Origin: Nocardia cyriacigeorgica
GTDB taxonomy: Bacteria; Actinomycetota; Actinomycetes; Mycobacteriales; Mycobacteriaceae
NCBI RefSeq assembly: GCF_029868385.1
Contig: NZ_JARWNX010000060.1
Location: 1-64,000 of the forward strand
Direction: 5' to 3'
DNA: 64,000 bases
Position numbers and translations under genes: made by a program. Positions 50,185 to 62,944 of this stretch are shown piece after piece (the stretch's first letter is position 1; each line of letters starts with the position of its first letter). The notes below the pieces were generated by a model that saw only the letters and a program-made list of their open reading frames with translations, searched no databases and was not told the DNA's origin.

Positions 50185-50220
50185 CGAAGGGCCGGTACCG
50201 CATGCGGTACCGGCCCTTCG
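50185..50220 (-). terminator. Terminator of glyS
   Basis: Perfect 16-bp arms CGAAGGGCCGGTACCG (50185-50200) and CGGTACCGGCCCTTCG (50205-50220) surround a CATG loop. It lies seven bases after the glyS stop on the minus strand. Confidence 0.7.
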
Positions 50221-50227
50221 CGTCGGA

Positions 50228-51613
50228 TCAGGCGCCCAGCAGATGCTTGGCCAGATAGCCCTCGACCTGATCGAGGGCGATTCGCTCCTGCGCCATGGAA
50301 TCGCGTTCGCGGATCGTGACGGCCTGGTCGTCGAGGGTGTCGAAGTCGACGGTGATGCAGAACGGGGTGCCGATCTCGTCCTGGCGCCGGTAGCGGCGGC
50401 CGATCGCGCCCGCATCGTCGAATTCGACGTTCCAGTACTTACGCAGCTGTGTCGCAAGGTCTTTCGCCTTGGGCGTCAGATCGGCATTGCGCGACAGCGG
50501 CAGCACCGCGGCCTTGACCGGCGAGAGCCTGCGGTCCAGCCGCAGCACCGTGCGGGTGTCCACGCCGCCCTTGGCGTTGGGCGCCTCGTCCTCGGCGTAG
50601 GCGTCGACCAGGAAGGCCATCAGCGAACGGGTGAGACCGGCCGCGGGCTCGATGACGTACGGGATGTAGCGCTCCTTGGTGTTCTGATCGAAGTAGACCA
50701 GATCGGTGCCGGAGTGCTCGGAATGCGTCTTCAGGTCGTAATCGGTGCGGTTGGCGATGCCCTCGAGCTCGCCCCATTCGCCGCCCTGGAAGCGGAAGCG
50801 GTACTCGATATCGGTGGTGCCCGCCGAGTAGTGCGACAGCTTTTCCTTGGGGTGCTCGAACAGGCGCAGGTTGTCCGGGTCGATGCCGAGGTCGGTGTAC
50901 CAGGAGAACCGGGTGTCGATCCAGTACTTGTGCCATTCGGCGTCTTCACCCGGCTTGACGAAGAACTCCATCTCCATCTGCTCGAACTCGCGGGTGCGGA
51001 AGATGAAGTTGCCTGGAGTGATCTCGTTGCGGAAGCTCTTGCCGATCTGGGCGATACCGAACGGCGGCTTCTTACGCGCGGTGGTCATCACATTGGCGAA
51101 GTTGACGAAGATGCCCTGCGCGGTTTCCGGGCGCAGGTAGTGCAGGCCCTCTTCGTCGTCGACGGGGCCGAGGAAGGTCTTGAGCAGGCCGGAGAAGTTC
51201 TTCGGCTCGGTCCATTTGCCGGGCTGGCCGGTTTCGGGATCGTTGATATCGGCCAGGCCGTTGGCCGGGGGGTGACCGTGCTTCTCCTCGTAGGCTTCGA
51301 GCAGATGGTCGGCGCGGTAGCGCTTGTGCGTGTGCAGCGATTCGACCAGCGGGTCGGAGAAAGTCGCGACGTGGCCGGAGGCCTCCCAGACCTGACGCGG
51401 CAGGATGACCGAGGAATCGAGGCCCACGACGTCGTCGCGGCTGGTGACCATGGCGCGCCACCACTGCTTCTTGATGTTTTCTTTCAGCTCGACGCCGAGC
51501 GGACCGTAATCCCAGGCCGACTTGGTGCCTCCGTAGATCTCACCGCACGGGTACACCAGACCCCGGCGCTTGGCGAGGTTGGCAACGGTGTCCACCTTCG
51601 ACTTGGGTGCCAC
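50228..51613 (-). CDS. glyS: Glycyl-tRNA synthetase (class II, alpha2 type)
   Basis: The 461-residue enzyme charges tRNA-Gly. The start is GTG 51613, with GGAG nine bases upstream and an N-terminus (APKSKVDTVANLAKRRG) that matches mycobacterial GlyS; the upstream ATG 51628 lacks a site. Class II motifs are visible: PSGEIYGG-like YPCGEIYGGTKSAWDYGPLG, motif 2 in IGKSFRNEITPGNFIFRTRE, and motif 3 in YIPYVIEPAAGLTRSLMAFL. The C-terminal anticodon-binding domain ends TIRERDSMAQERI. The adjacent smtB-zur pair is divergent, exactly as in M. tuberculosis. Confidence 0.97.
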   Translation of the reverse strand: MAPKSKVDTVANLAKRRGLVYPCGEIYGGTKSAWDYGPLGVELKENIKKQWWRAMVTSRDDVVGLDSSVILPRQVWEASGHVATFSDPLVESLHTHKRYRADHLLEAYEEKHGHPPANGLADINDPETGQPGKWTEPKNFSGLLKTFLGPVDDEEGLHYLRPETAQGIFVNFANVMTTARKKPPFGIAQIGKSFRNEITPGNFIFRTREFEQMEMEFFVKPGEDAEWHKYWIDTRFSWYTDLGIDPDNLRLFEHPKEKLSHYSAGTTDIEYRFRFQGGEWGELEGIANRTDYDLKTHSEHSGTDLVYFDQNTKERYIPYVIEPAAGLTRSLMAFLVDAYAEDEAPNAKGGVDTRTVLRLDRRLSPVKAAVLPLSRNADLTPKAKDLATQLRKYWNVEFDDAGAIGRRYRRQDEIGTPFCITVDFDTLDDQAVTIRERDSMAQERIALDQVEGYLAKHLLGA

Positions 51614-51778
51614 GCGAGATTTCTCCATCCAGTACGAGTCGGAATCGGGCGGCCGGATCGGGCCTGCTCGATCTACATCCTTTGTAGTTCAGGCTTTGAC
51701 TGCACTATAAGAATGCGATCAGACCGCTACAGCCTATCGACCCTCCACAACCGGGTTTCCACCCCCACGGAATGCCTA

Positions 51779-51806
51779 TTTGACATGCGCACCTGTGCAT
51801 ATCAAA
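51779..51806. promoter_or_regulatory. Inverted-repeat operator upstream of smtB-zur
   Basis: The arms TTTGACATGC (51779-51788) and GCATATCAAA (51797-51806) are complementary except at one position and are separated by eight bases. This AT-containing repeat, 33 bases upstream of the ArsR start, is typical of sites bound by zinc-sensing ArsR/SmtB proteins. Confidence 0.6.
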
Positions 51807-51838
51807 ATGGAATCGCTTTCCAATAAGGAGATGGTTCG

Positions 51839-52189
51839 ATGACAGCCGAGACGGCCACCGCTCACCCGCACAACCCGTATCGGTCCCCCGCCCCCGCGCC
51901 GGTCCCCACCCGGACCGTACTCGAAGACGCCGGAGAGCTGCTGCGCGCACTCGCCGCCCCCGTTCGCATCGCGATCGTGCTACAACTGCGGGAGTCGCCG
52001 CGTTGCGTGCACGAGTTGGTCGACGCGCTCGGCGTCACACAGCCGCTGGTCAGTCAGCATCTGCGCATTCTCAAATCGGCAGGTGTGGTACACGGCGAAC
52101 GTTCGGGCCGCGAAGTGCTCTACGAACTCGTCGACGACCATCTGGCCCATATCGTCGTCGATGCCGTCGCGCATGTGGAGGAAGGTTGA
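51839..52189 (+). CDS. smtB: Zinc-sensing ArsR/SmtB-family repressor
   Basis: The 116-residue protein starts at ATG 51839 with AAGGAG upstream. The winged helix is LLRALAAPVRIAIVLQL, then GVTQPLVSQHLRILKSAGVV, then the wing GERSGREVLYEL. The last helix holds the SmtB/CzrA alpha-5 zinc motif DxHx10HxxE (DDHLAHIVVDAVAHVEE), so zinc sensing is well supported. It is followed after two bases by zur, as in M. tuberculosis Rv2358-furB, where zinc releases the repressor and allows zur expression. The inverted repeat at 51779-51806 is the probable operator. Confidence 0.9.
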   Translation: MTAETATAHPHNPYRSPAPAPVPTRTVLEDAGELLRALAAPVRIAIVLQLRESPRCVHELVDALGVTQPLVSQHLRILKSAGVVHGERSGREVLYELVDDHLAHIVVDAVAHVEEG

Positions 52190-52191
52190 TC

Positions 52192-52608
52192 GTGTCGGAC
52201 AAGTTGGTCGTTTCGCAGAAGCCGGTGGGTATCCGCAGTACCCGCCAGCGCAGCGCGATCGCCGCACTGCTGGGGGATATCGATGAGTTCCGTTCCGCCC
52301 AGGAGTTGCACGACGAACTGCGCCGACGCGGCGAGGGCATCGGCCTGACCACGGTCTATCGCACCCTCCAGTCACTGGCCGACGCGGGCATGGTCGACGT
52401 GCTGCGCACCGACTCCGGCGAATCCATCTACCGGCAGTGCTCGACCGGCCATCACCATCACCTGGTGTGCCGTCGCTGCGGCCGCACCATCGAGGTCGAG
52501 GGGCCGACGGTCGAGGCCTGGGCCGAGTCCATCGCCGACAAACACGGATTCACCGAGATCAGCCATACCCTCGAGATCTTCGGCACCTGCCGCGCCTGCG
52601 CGGGCTGA
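52192..52608 (+). CDS. zur: Zinc uptake regulator Zur (FurB)
   Basis: The 138-residue Fur-family protein starts at GTG 52192 with GGAAGG upstream, two bases after smtB. The DNA-binding half has STRQRSAIAALLGDIDEFRS and IGLTTVYRTLQSLADAGMVD. The regulatory half has the metal motifs TGHHHHLVCRRCGRTIEVEG and the C-terminal GTCRACAG, giving two CxxC pairs for structural zinc and a His-rich site. The order smtB-zur and the divergent glyS support Zur rather than Fur. It would repress zinc uptake genes when zinc is replete. Confidence 0.93.
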   Translation: MSDKLVVSQKPVGIRSTRQRSAIAALLGDIDEFRSAQELHDELRRRGEGIGLTTVYRTLQSLADAGMVDVLRTDSGESIYRQCSTGHHHHLVCRRCGRTIEVEGPTVEAWAESIADKHGFTEISHTLEIFGTCRACAG

Positions 52609-52682
52609 TCGCGCGGTCGACGCTGCCTCACCGGCGTCAGCGGTGGCAATCCGGTCGAACGCACCCTGCCAGGTATCGGTAC

Positions 52683-53657
52683 TCAGCTCGCCATCGCGGG
52701 AGCCGGAGCCGAGTCCGGCGCATCGGTTCCGCGCCGTTCGCGGATCGCGCCGACACCGAGCAGCGCCACGGCCACACCGGCCCACACCAGCAACACCACC
52801 AGCGGGCCCATCGCGGCGGCGCCGTCGAAGAAGGCCACCGATCGCAGCAGGGAGGCGCCCGCACCAGGCGGCAGCAGTTGGCCGATGGCGCCCCACGGCT
52901 GCGGGAGCAGTTCCGGCGCCGAGGTGGCGGCGGAGAACGGGTTGCCGATCAACAGCATGGTCAGCGCGGCGATACCGATGCCCGCACGGCCGACCACCGT
53001 CGCCAGACCGGCCACGATCCCCGCCACCGCGAACGACACCAGGCCGGCCACCGCCGCCAAGGTCAGGTAGCTGCCGGGGACCAACGAGAGCCAACCCTGC
53101 ACGATCACCATGCTCAGCAGGCCGCCGACCACCGCGAAGCTCAGCAGACCGACCGTCCGACCGAGAGCCGAGGGCACCAGCAACGTCAGCAGCACACCGG
53201 CGGCGATACCCGACATCACCAGCGGCAGCGCCATGGCGCCGAATCCGACGCCACGCGGATCGTCCGGATCGGCGGCGACCAGATCCTCGACCGGGGCACC
53301 CGATACGCCCGATATCTGCTGCGCGATCTGCGTCAGCTGCTGGGCGACGGCCGGGCTGGCGCCGGAGGCGATCAGCACACGGGGCGCGCCCCCGCCGGTG
53401 ACGATCGCGCCATAGACCTCACGATCGGTGATCGCGGCGCGCGCGGCGTTCTCATCGGGCGTCGTGGTGATCTCGAAGGCGTCGGGATCATGCGCGACCA
53501 ACCGTTCGGCGACCATCGCCGCCTGCGGGCCCGTCACCGCGACCGGCAGGTCACGCGGCGCCATATTCGCGGCGGGCCAGGCGAAGGCGATCAGCATCAG
53601 TGCTTGCAGAAGGGCTGCGGCGGCACCGATGGCCACGGCGCGCTGGGTGATGTTCAT
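52683..53657 (-). CDS. Multi-pass membrane protein, ABC-2/YhgE-like
   Basis: The 324-residue protein starts at ATG 53657 with GGGAGA upstream. One N-terminal transmembrane segment (AIGAAAALLQALMLIAFAW) is followed by an outer domain of about 110 residues with a DLPVAVTGPQAAMVAERL start, typical of YhgE/Pip or DUF3533-like exporters. Five more hydrophobic helices follow (LPLVMSGIAAGVLLTLLVP through MGPLVVLLVWAGVAVALLG). It is divergent from a TetR regulator that probably controls it. It may export a lipid or toxic compound. No ATPase gene is adjacent. Confidence 0.78.
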   Translation of the reverse strand: MNITQRAVAIGAAAALLQALMLIAFAWPAANMAPRDLPVAVTGPQAAMVAERLVAHDPDAFEITTTPDENAARAAITDREVYGAIVTGGGAPRVLIASGASPAVAQQLTQIAQQISGVSGAPVEDLVAADPDDPRGVGFGAMALPLVMSGIAAGVLLTLLVPSALGRTVGLLSFAVVGGLLSMVIVQGWLSLVPGSYLTLAAVAGLVSFAVAGIVAGLATVVGRAGIGIAALTMLLIGNPFSAATSAPELLPQPWGAIGQLLPPGAGASLLRSVAFFDGAAAMGPLVVLLVWAGVAVALLGVGAIRERRGTDAPDSAPAPAMAS

Positions 53658-53734
53658 GATGACGTTCTCCCGAAAATCGGAGGCTCGTTCTTTTTGATGC
53701 ACTCACCGTCCCACCGGGCCTCGAGCTTGTCAAG

Positions 53735-53748
53735 AACGGATATTCGTT
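53735..53748. promoter_or_regulatory. TetR operator candidate in divergent promoter
   Basis: AACGGATATTCGTT is a near-perfect 14-bp palindrome (12 of 14 positions) located 13 bases before the TetR start and 77 bases before the membrane protein start. Confidence 0.5.
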
Positions 53749-53761
53749 TTACTTTGGGGCC

Positions 53762-54376
53762 ATGCCCCGAGTCAGCGAAGAACATCTGGAACGCCGCAGG
53801 CAACAGATCATCGACGCCGCCCAGCGGTGCTTCTCCCGCAAGGGGTTCTACAACACCTCGATGCAGGATGTCTTCGCCGAATCCGGGCTCTCCGCCGGTG
53901 CGGTCTACCGATACTTCAAGAGCAAGGACGAACTGGTCGCGGCGTTGGCGTCGAACGCGACAGTGGACCTGCGGGCGTTGATGGCCGATGTGGTGCGCCG
54001 CGACCCGCTCCCCACCCCGGCCCAGGTCATCGACCACATGCTCACTTGGTTCCTGCCGCAGACCGGTCCCGAGGGCAGGCTGCGGCTGGCCCCACAGGCG
54101 TGGTCACTGGCGCTGGTGGATCCCGACGCCGCCGTCTACGTACGCCGGGCGATGCTCGGAATCCGCGAGATGTGGACCGAGTACATCGAGCGCACGATCG
54201 AGGCGGGTTGGCTACCCGAAGGCACCGACAAAGAAGCGACGGCAACCGCGTTGTTCGGCCTCCTACCCGGATTCCTGTTACAGCAGTTGATCATCGGCGA
54301 TTTCGACCGCAAGACCGCGGTGCGCGGTATGGAGTCACTGTTCCCGTTCGGTGCCACGACCCCGAGCAGGGCCTGA
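53762..54376 (+). CDS. TetR-family repressor
   Basis: The 204-residue protein starts at ATG 53762. The TetR HTH covers about residues 10-55 (RRQQIIDAAQRCFSRKGFYN, TSMQDVFAESGLSAGAVYRY) and is followed by the usual FKSKDELVAALA helix. A helical ligand domain completes it. It is divergent from the YhgE-like membrane protein, with a palindrome between, and probably represses it. The effector is unknown. It is convergent with the YbjN-like gene, with nine bases between the stops. Confidence 0.88.
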   Translation: MPRVSEEHLERRRQQIIDAAQRCFSRKGFYNTSMQDVFAESGLSAGAVYRYFKSKDELVAALASNATVDLRALMADVVRRDPLPTPAQVIDHMLTWFLPQTGPEGRLRLAPQAWSLALVDPDAAVYVRRAMLGIREMWTEYIERTIEAGWLPEGTDKEATATALFGLLPGFLLQQLIIGDFDRKTAVRGMESLFPFGATTPSRA

Positions 54377-54385
54377 ACCCGCCGC

Positions 54386-54814
54386 TCAGGGCAGCAACAG
54401 CCCCTGACGCGCCTGCCCCGCCCCCGACAGCACCAGCAGCAGCATGGTGGCCAGCGCATGATCGTCGAGACCTGCGGCAGGGAAGGTGTAGCGCAGCACG
54501 ATATCGGCGAGCTTGCCGTGGCCGATCACCACGATCGAGCCGAATTGCAGGGTGCTGTTACGTTCGGCGACCCGCTTGTGCAGCTGCGGTTTGAGCGGGC
54601 GATCCCAGGCCAGCACGCAGGTCAGCGTCAGTACGTCCAGACCGGTGGTGAGGTTCACCGCGCCCAGTGAGCACAGCGCGCCCTCGTAGTCGAAACGCAG
54701 CGAACCGTCGTTGTCGACCCGCACATCGATGTCGTACATCGACAGACAGGCACCTGCCCGCGCTTGCAGTTCCAGGTCCGGCTCGAGTGCGGAATTCATA
54801 TTCTCTCCGGTCAT
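54386..54814 (-). CDS. YbjN-like conserved small protein (Rv2360c-like)
   Basis: The 142-residue protein starts at ATG 54814, overlapping the uppS stop (ATGA). It is mixed alpha/beta, with no signal or membrane segment (ACLSMYDIDVRVDNDGSLRF, DYEGALCSLGAVNLTTGLDV, STLQFGSIVVIGHGKLADIV). The fold looks like the type III chaperone/YbjN group. Length and position match the small gene beside uppS in M. tuberculosis. Function is unknown. Confidence 0.72.
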   Translation of the reverse strand: MTGENMNSALEPDLELQARAGACLSMYDIDVRVDNDGSLRFDYEGALCSLGAVNLTTGLDVLTLTCVLAWDRPLKPQLHKRVAERNSTLQFGSIVVIGHGKLADIVLRYTFPAAGLDDHALATMLLLVLSGAGQARQGLLLP

Positions 54815-55638
54815 TTGGTGCCACCGAAGCGGCGGTCGCGCTTGGCGTACTCCAGGCAGGCTTCCCAGAGATTGCGGCGGTCGAAATCGGGGAACAGCGT
54901 GTCCTGATAGACGAATTCGGCGTACGCCGACTGCCAGAGCAGGAAGTTCGAACTGCGGAACTCACCCGACGGACGCAGGAACAGGTCCACATCGGGCATA
55001 TCCGGTTCGTCCAGATAGCGGGCGATCGTGGCTTCGTCGACCTTGTCCGGGTCGATCTCCCCCGCTGCCACCCGGCGCGCGATCTCCCGTGCCGCATCGG
55101 CGATCTCGGCGCGGCCACCGTAGTTGACGCACATGGTCAACGTCATCACGGTGTTGTCCTTGGTCAGCTCCTGGGCCGTCTCCAGTTCCTTGATCACGCT
55201 GCGCCACAGCCGTGGGCGCCGCCCGGCCCAGCGCACCCTGACCCCCATCTCATGCATCTCGTCGCGGCGGCGGCGGATGACGTCACGGTTGAAGCCCATC
55301 AGGAACCGCACCTCATCCGGGCTGCGCCGCCAGTTCTCGGTGGAGAACGCGTACGCCGACAGCCACTTCACCCCGATCTCGATACAGCCCTCGACGGTGT
55401 CCATGAGCACCGCCTCGCCGCGTTCGTGACCCGCGGTGCGCGGTAGCCCACGCTCCTGCGCCCAGCGACCGTTCCCGTCCATGACCAGCGCGACATGGTT
55501 GGGGACCAACTCCGGCGGCAGCTGCGGCGGACGCGCGCCGGACGGATGCGGTGACGGCGGGCGAACAGTGCGGGTTTCCCCCGGCCGGACAGCGGAGGCG
55601 TTGCCCGAAGCAGCGGAAGAGTCTCGGCGGAGGATCAC
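54811..55638 (-). CDS. uppS: Long-chain cis-prenyl diphosphate synthase (decaprenyl/undecaprenyl type)
   Basis: The 275-residue Z-prenyltransferase makes the polyprenyl phosphate carrier used for cell wall synthesis. The start is GTG 55638. A Pro/Ser/Arg-rich N-terminal extension of about 40 residues precedes the conserved HVALVMDGNGRWAQERGLPR, then SAYAFSTENWRRSPDEV, MTLTMCVNYGGRAEI, PDVDLFLRPSGEFRSSNFLL and FPDF. These carry the catalytic Asp and the substrate-binding Arg/Ser/Asn. It is in order recO-uppS as in mycobacteria and overlaps the small YbjN-like gene. Confidence 0.95.
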   Translation of the reverse strand: MILRRDSSAASGNASAVRPGETRTVRPPSPHPSGARPPQLPPELVPNHVALVMDGNGRWAQERGLPRTAGHERGEAVLMDTVEGCIEIGVKWLSAYAFSTENWRRSPDEVRFLMGFNRDVIRRRRDEMHEMGVRVRWAGRRPRLWRSVIKELETAQELTKDNTVMTLTMCVNYGGRAEIADAAREIARRVAAGEIDPDKVDEATIARYLDEPDMPDVDLFLRPSGEFRSSNFLLWQSAYAEFVYQDTLFPDFDRRNLWEACLEYAKRDRRFGGTK

Positions 55639-55704
55639 CGGTCCTATCTTGCCCGATGCCGCGAGCGCCGTGTCATCGCGTCGGGGCCGTCGATGTCGGC
55701 GCCC

Positions 55705-56484
55705 TCAGCCGACCTGGTTCCCGGAGGCGGCGAGCGCGACGCCGGTGGACTGCTCGGATCGCTCGATCAGCGGGAGCGTGCGCAACTGACGCTCCAGGTG
55801 CCATTGCAGATGGGCCGCGATCAGGCCGCTGGCCTGGCGGCGGGTGGCGGTGGGGACGGTGTCGACGAATTCCCATTCGCCGCGGTGCAGGGCGATCATC
55901 AGATCCAGCACGCCGGGGCCAGGGGTCGCGGCGCCGGGTGGGCGGCAGTGCACGCAGACCGCGCCGCCCGCGGCGACATGGAAGGCGCGATGCGGGCCGG
56001 GGGTCGCGCAGCGGGCGCATTCGTCCAGGGCGGGCGCCCAACCGGCGAAACCCATGGCGCGCAACAGGAACGCGTCGAGGACCAGCTCGTGCGGACGTTG
56101 TCCCGCGGCGATCGCGCGCAACGCGCCCGCGGTGAGAATGTGCAGGCGGGCGGCGGGGGCGCGCTCCTCACCGGCCAGGCGCTCGGCGGTTTCCAACACC
56201 GCGCAGGCCGTGGTGTAGCGGCCGTAATCGTCGATGATGCCCGCCGCGTTGGCCTCCACCGTGTGCACCTGGGTGATGGTGTCGAGGTTGCGGCCCGGAT
56301 GCAGCTGCACGTCGATGTAGGCGAAGGGTTCCAGCCGGGCGCCGAAGCGCGATTTCGTGCGCCGCACGCCCTTGGCGACTGCCCGAACGAGACCGTTTTG
56401 CCTGGTCAACAAGGTGACAATGCGGTCGGCTTCGCCCAGCTTGTGCTGGCGGAGCACTACGGCATGGTCACGGTACAAACGCAC
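55705..56484 (-). CDS. recO: DNA repair protein RecO
   Basis: The 259-residue protein loads RecA at single-strand gaps. The start is GTG 56484. The N-terminal OB fold is RLYRDHAVVLRQHKLGEADR followed by IVTLLTRQNGLVRAVAKGVR. The C-terminal domain has a zinc motif (CARC, then CVHC about 20 residues on). Length is usual for actinobacterial RecO. It lies 66 bases upstream of uppS on the minus strand. Confidence 0.95.
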   Translation of the reverse strand: MRLYRDHAVVLRQHKLGEADRIVTLLTRQNGLVRAVAKGVRRTKSRFGARLEPFAYIDVQLHPGRNLDTITQVHTVEANAAGIIDDYGRYTTACAVLETAERLAGEERAPAARLHILTAGALRAIAAGQRPHELVLDAFLLRAMGFAGWAPALDECARCATPGPHRAFHVAAGGAVCVHCRPPGAATPGPGVLDLMIALHRGEWEFVDTVPTATRRQASGLIAAHLQWHLERQLRTLPLIERSEQSTGVALAASGNQVG

Positions 56485-56549
56485 GCGCTCAGTCTTTCAT
56501 GGATGGGCGACACCCGGCGTCAGGCCGGGACTACGCGGGTCGCACCTGT

Positions 56550-57152
56550 TCAGCCGGTGTTCAGGATTCCTCCGAGCAGCAGCATCAAGGCCTGCTGGGA
56601 TTCCAACCGGGCGGTGTCCGGGTCGTCCGCATGCGCGACGATCAGACCCGATTCGGCCACCGCGCTCAGGATGAGCTGGCCGAGCACCCGCACCGGGACG
56701 TCGGGAATCACCCCCGCCGCTCGCGCCTGCTCGAGCTGACCGATGATCAGCCCGAGCCCGTGCCTGCTCTCGAACTCCCGCCACGCCTCCCAGCCCAACA
56801 CCGCGGGCGCGTCCGACAGGGCGATCCGCACCATGGCGGGTCGGCGGCAGATCTCCAGGAACGTCGCCAGCCCGGTCGCCATCGCCGTCACGGTGTCGTC
56901 GGGGTCCACAGTCTCGATGGCCTGCGCTATCTCGGCCGTCGCCGCGGTTTCCAACTGTTCGAGCACCGCGAGGAACAGTCCGCGCTTATCGCCGTAGTGG
57001 TGATGCATCGCACCACGCGTCACTCCGGCCGCACCCACCAACTCCTCGGCCGATGTGCCCGCGAACCCGCGCTCGGTGAACAGCCGCAGCCCGGCCTCCT
57101 CCAGAGCCGTCCTGGTGGCCCTGGACCGATCCTCCTGACTGCGACGCGGCAT
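56550..57152 (-). CDS. TetR-family repressor
   Basis: The 200-residue protein starts at ATG 57152 (weak ribosome binding site). The HTH is TALEEAGLRLFTERGFAG, TSAEELVGAAGVTRGAMHHH, then YGDKRGLFLAVLEQLE. A helical effector domain follows. It lies 65 bases upstream of recO and is divergent from the toxin gene at 57283; control of the toxin locus is possible but unsupported. The direct repeat CGCGATCGG, present twice between 57175 and 57206, lies in the shared upstream region. Confidence 0.85.
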   Translation of the reverse strand: MPRRSQEDRSRATRTALEEAGLRLFTERGFAGTSAEELVGAAGVTRGAMHHHYGDKRGLFLAVLEQLETAATAEIAQAIETVDPDDTVTAMATGLATFLEICRRPAMVRIALSDAPAVLGWEAWREFESRHGLGLIIGQLEQARAAGVIPDVPVRVLGQLILSAVAESGLIVAHADDPDTARLESQQALMLLLGGILNTG

Positions 57153-57282
57153 GTTGCCGAGTGAACTCCAGATCGACCGCGATCGGCAACTCGCTCGCGA
57201 TCGGATGGAACCGAAACCGGATTCGCCACGTCTATGTCTGTGTCGATAGGTTCTGACCGAAACGAGGACGGGAGGCGCCGGG

Positions 57283-61725
<4,443 letters not shown>

Positions 61726-61744
61726 CCGGAAAGGGCTTCGATCA

Positions 61745-62863
61745 ATGAATACAACCCAGTGGCGAGATATTGCCAACGCGGTGCTGTACAGCGTGCAATT
61801 CGAGGACAGGCTCGACTCGAGGGTGGTCGCCCGGGTCGCGGACGGCTTGGTCGCACGGCCGCTCTGGAACCTGACACCGGAAGACGAGTACCAAGCCCTC
61901 ACCGAGGCGGCGCGGGCCAGTGGCTCATTGACCCGCGACATACCCACCGAGCACACCGATTCGGAATTCCGGCGGTTCCTCGGCGCCGTCATCGACTACC
62001 TCGACTCGGCTCGCCCCTGGCCGGAACCGCCATTTCAGTTGCTTCCGGACGAACGCTTCGACGATTTCATGGATGGTTATGCGATCGCGGTCGCGGATCG
62101 CCCCGTCCCGACGCTAGAGGGGATACTCGGCAGGAGATTCGTGCGGCGCGAAGACATCTATCCCGATTTTCTCCTTCTCCGACTGAGCTCGGGCACCGAG
62201 ATCGGATTCATCTGGCCCTACTGGCGTGAAACGAACGATGTCGCAATTGTTGCCACCGATCGCGATCGCCCGCCGTCGGAAATATTGAACGAGCTCGTCG
62301 AGCACACCAACCTGGAGTCGCACGAGATCATTCCGCTGCGCACTCCGTCCACGACAGGTGAGCACAATGCACAGCCCACCTACGAAACGATCCCTATCCA
62401 GGACGAGTTCGTCGGCGAAAACCTTCCCGGAAACTCGGTATGGAACGGCAGCCAGGTCGAATATCTCGACGAGCAGCAGCGGCAGCGCTACCGCCTGCAC
62501 TTCCGTGACGGATTCGTGTACGACAGCGAGGGGCGCCCGTTCGACACAACGGCGTCGAAGACACTGTGGACACCACAGGGTGGCCGCGCGATATTCGCCA
62601 TGGATGCCGACGGCGTACTGTACTCATCCCCACACCACATCCTCGGCCAGTTCCATCATTCGAGCCTGCTCGCTGGAGCTCCCGCGGCAGGCGCCGGTGA
62701 AATCGCCGCTGCGAACGGCGTCGTGCAGTTGATCTCGGACCACAGCACCCATTACCGCCCTCCGCGGTCCATCACCGAGCAAGTCATCGACAGCCTCCGC
62801 AGCCAAGGCGTCATGATCGACGACCATCAGGTCGAGTATCACTGGGACACCGGGCAATCCTGA
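61745..62863 (+). CDS. Protein with unknown N-terminal domain fused to the same C-terminal toxin cassette
   Basis: The 372-residue protein starts at ATG 61745 with AAAGGG upstream, 20 bases after the toxin stop. Residues 1 to about 205 form an alpha/beta domain I do not recognise (WRDIANAVLYSVQFEDRLDS, EFRRFLGAVIDYLDSARPW, GTEIGFIWPYWRETNDVAIV). It has the acidic, compact character of many immunity proteins. Residues about 213-372 repeat the C-terminal cassette of the upstream toxin (LPGNSVWNGSQVEYLDEQQR, QFHHSSLLAGAPAAGAGE, THYRPPRS). There is no WXG100-like domain or signal peptide. It could be a fused immunity/toxin relic, a decoy that binds the toxin's partner, or a second effector. The function is unassigned. 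Confidence 0.7.
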   Translation: MNTTQWRDIANAVLYSVQFEDRLDSRVVARVADGLVARPLWNLTPEDEYQALTEAARASGSLTRDIPTEHTDSEFRRFLGAVIDYLDSARPWPEPPFQLLPDERFDDFMDGYAIAVADRPVPTLEGILGRRFVRREDIYPDFLLLRLSSGTEIGFIWPYWRETNDVAIVATDRDRPPSEILNELVEHTNLESHEIIPLRTPSTTGEHNAQPTYETIPIQDEFVGENLPGNSVWNGSQVEYLDEQQRQRYRLHFRDGFVYDSEGRPFDTTASKTLWTPQGGRAIFAMDADGVLYSSPHHILGQFHHSSLLAGAPAAGAGEIAAANGVVQLISDHSTHYRPPRSITEQVIDSLRSQGVMIDDHQVEYHWDTGQS

Positions 62864-62944
62864 CCGTGCTCGATCGACATCATTGAGCGACCCGGTTCGG
62901 AAGCTGATCTATGGAAGGCAAATTGATGACCAGGAGCACCTGCC

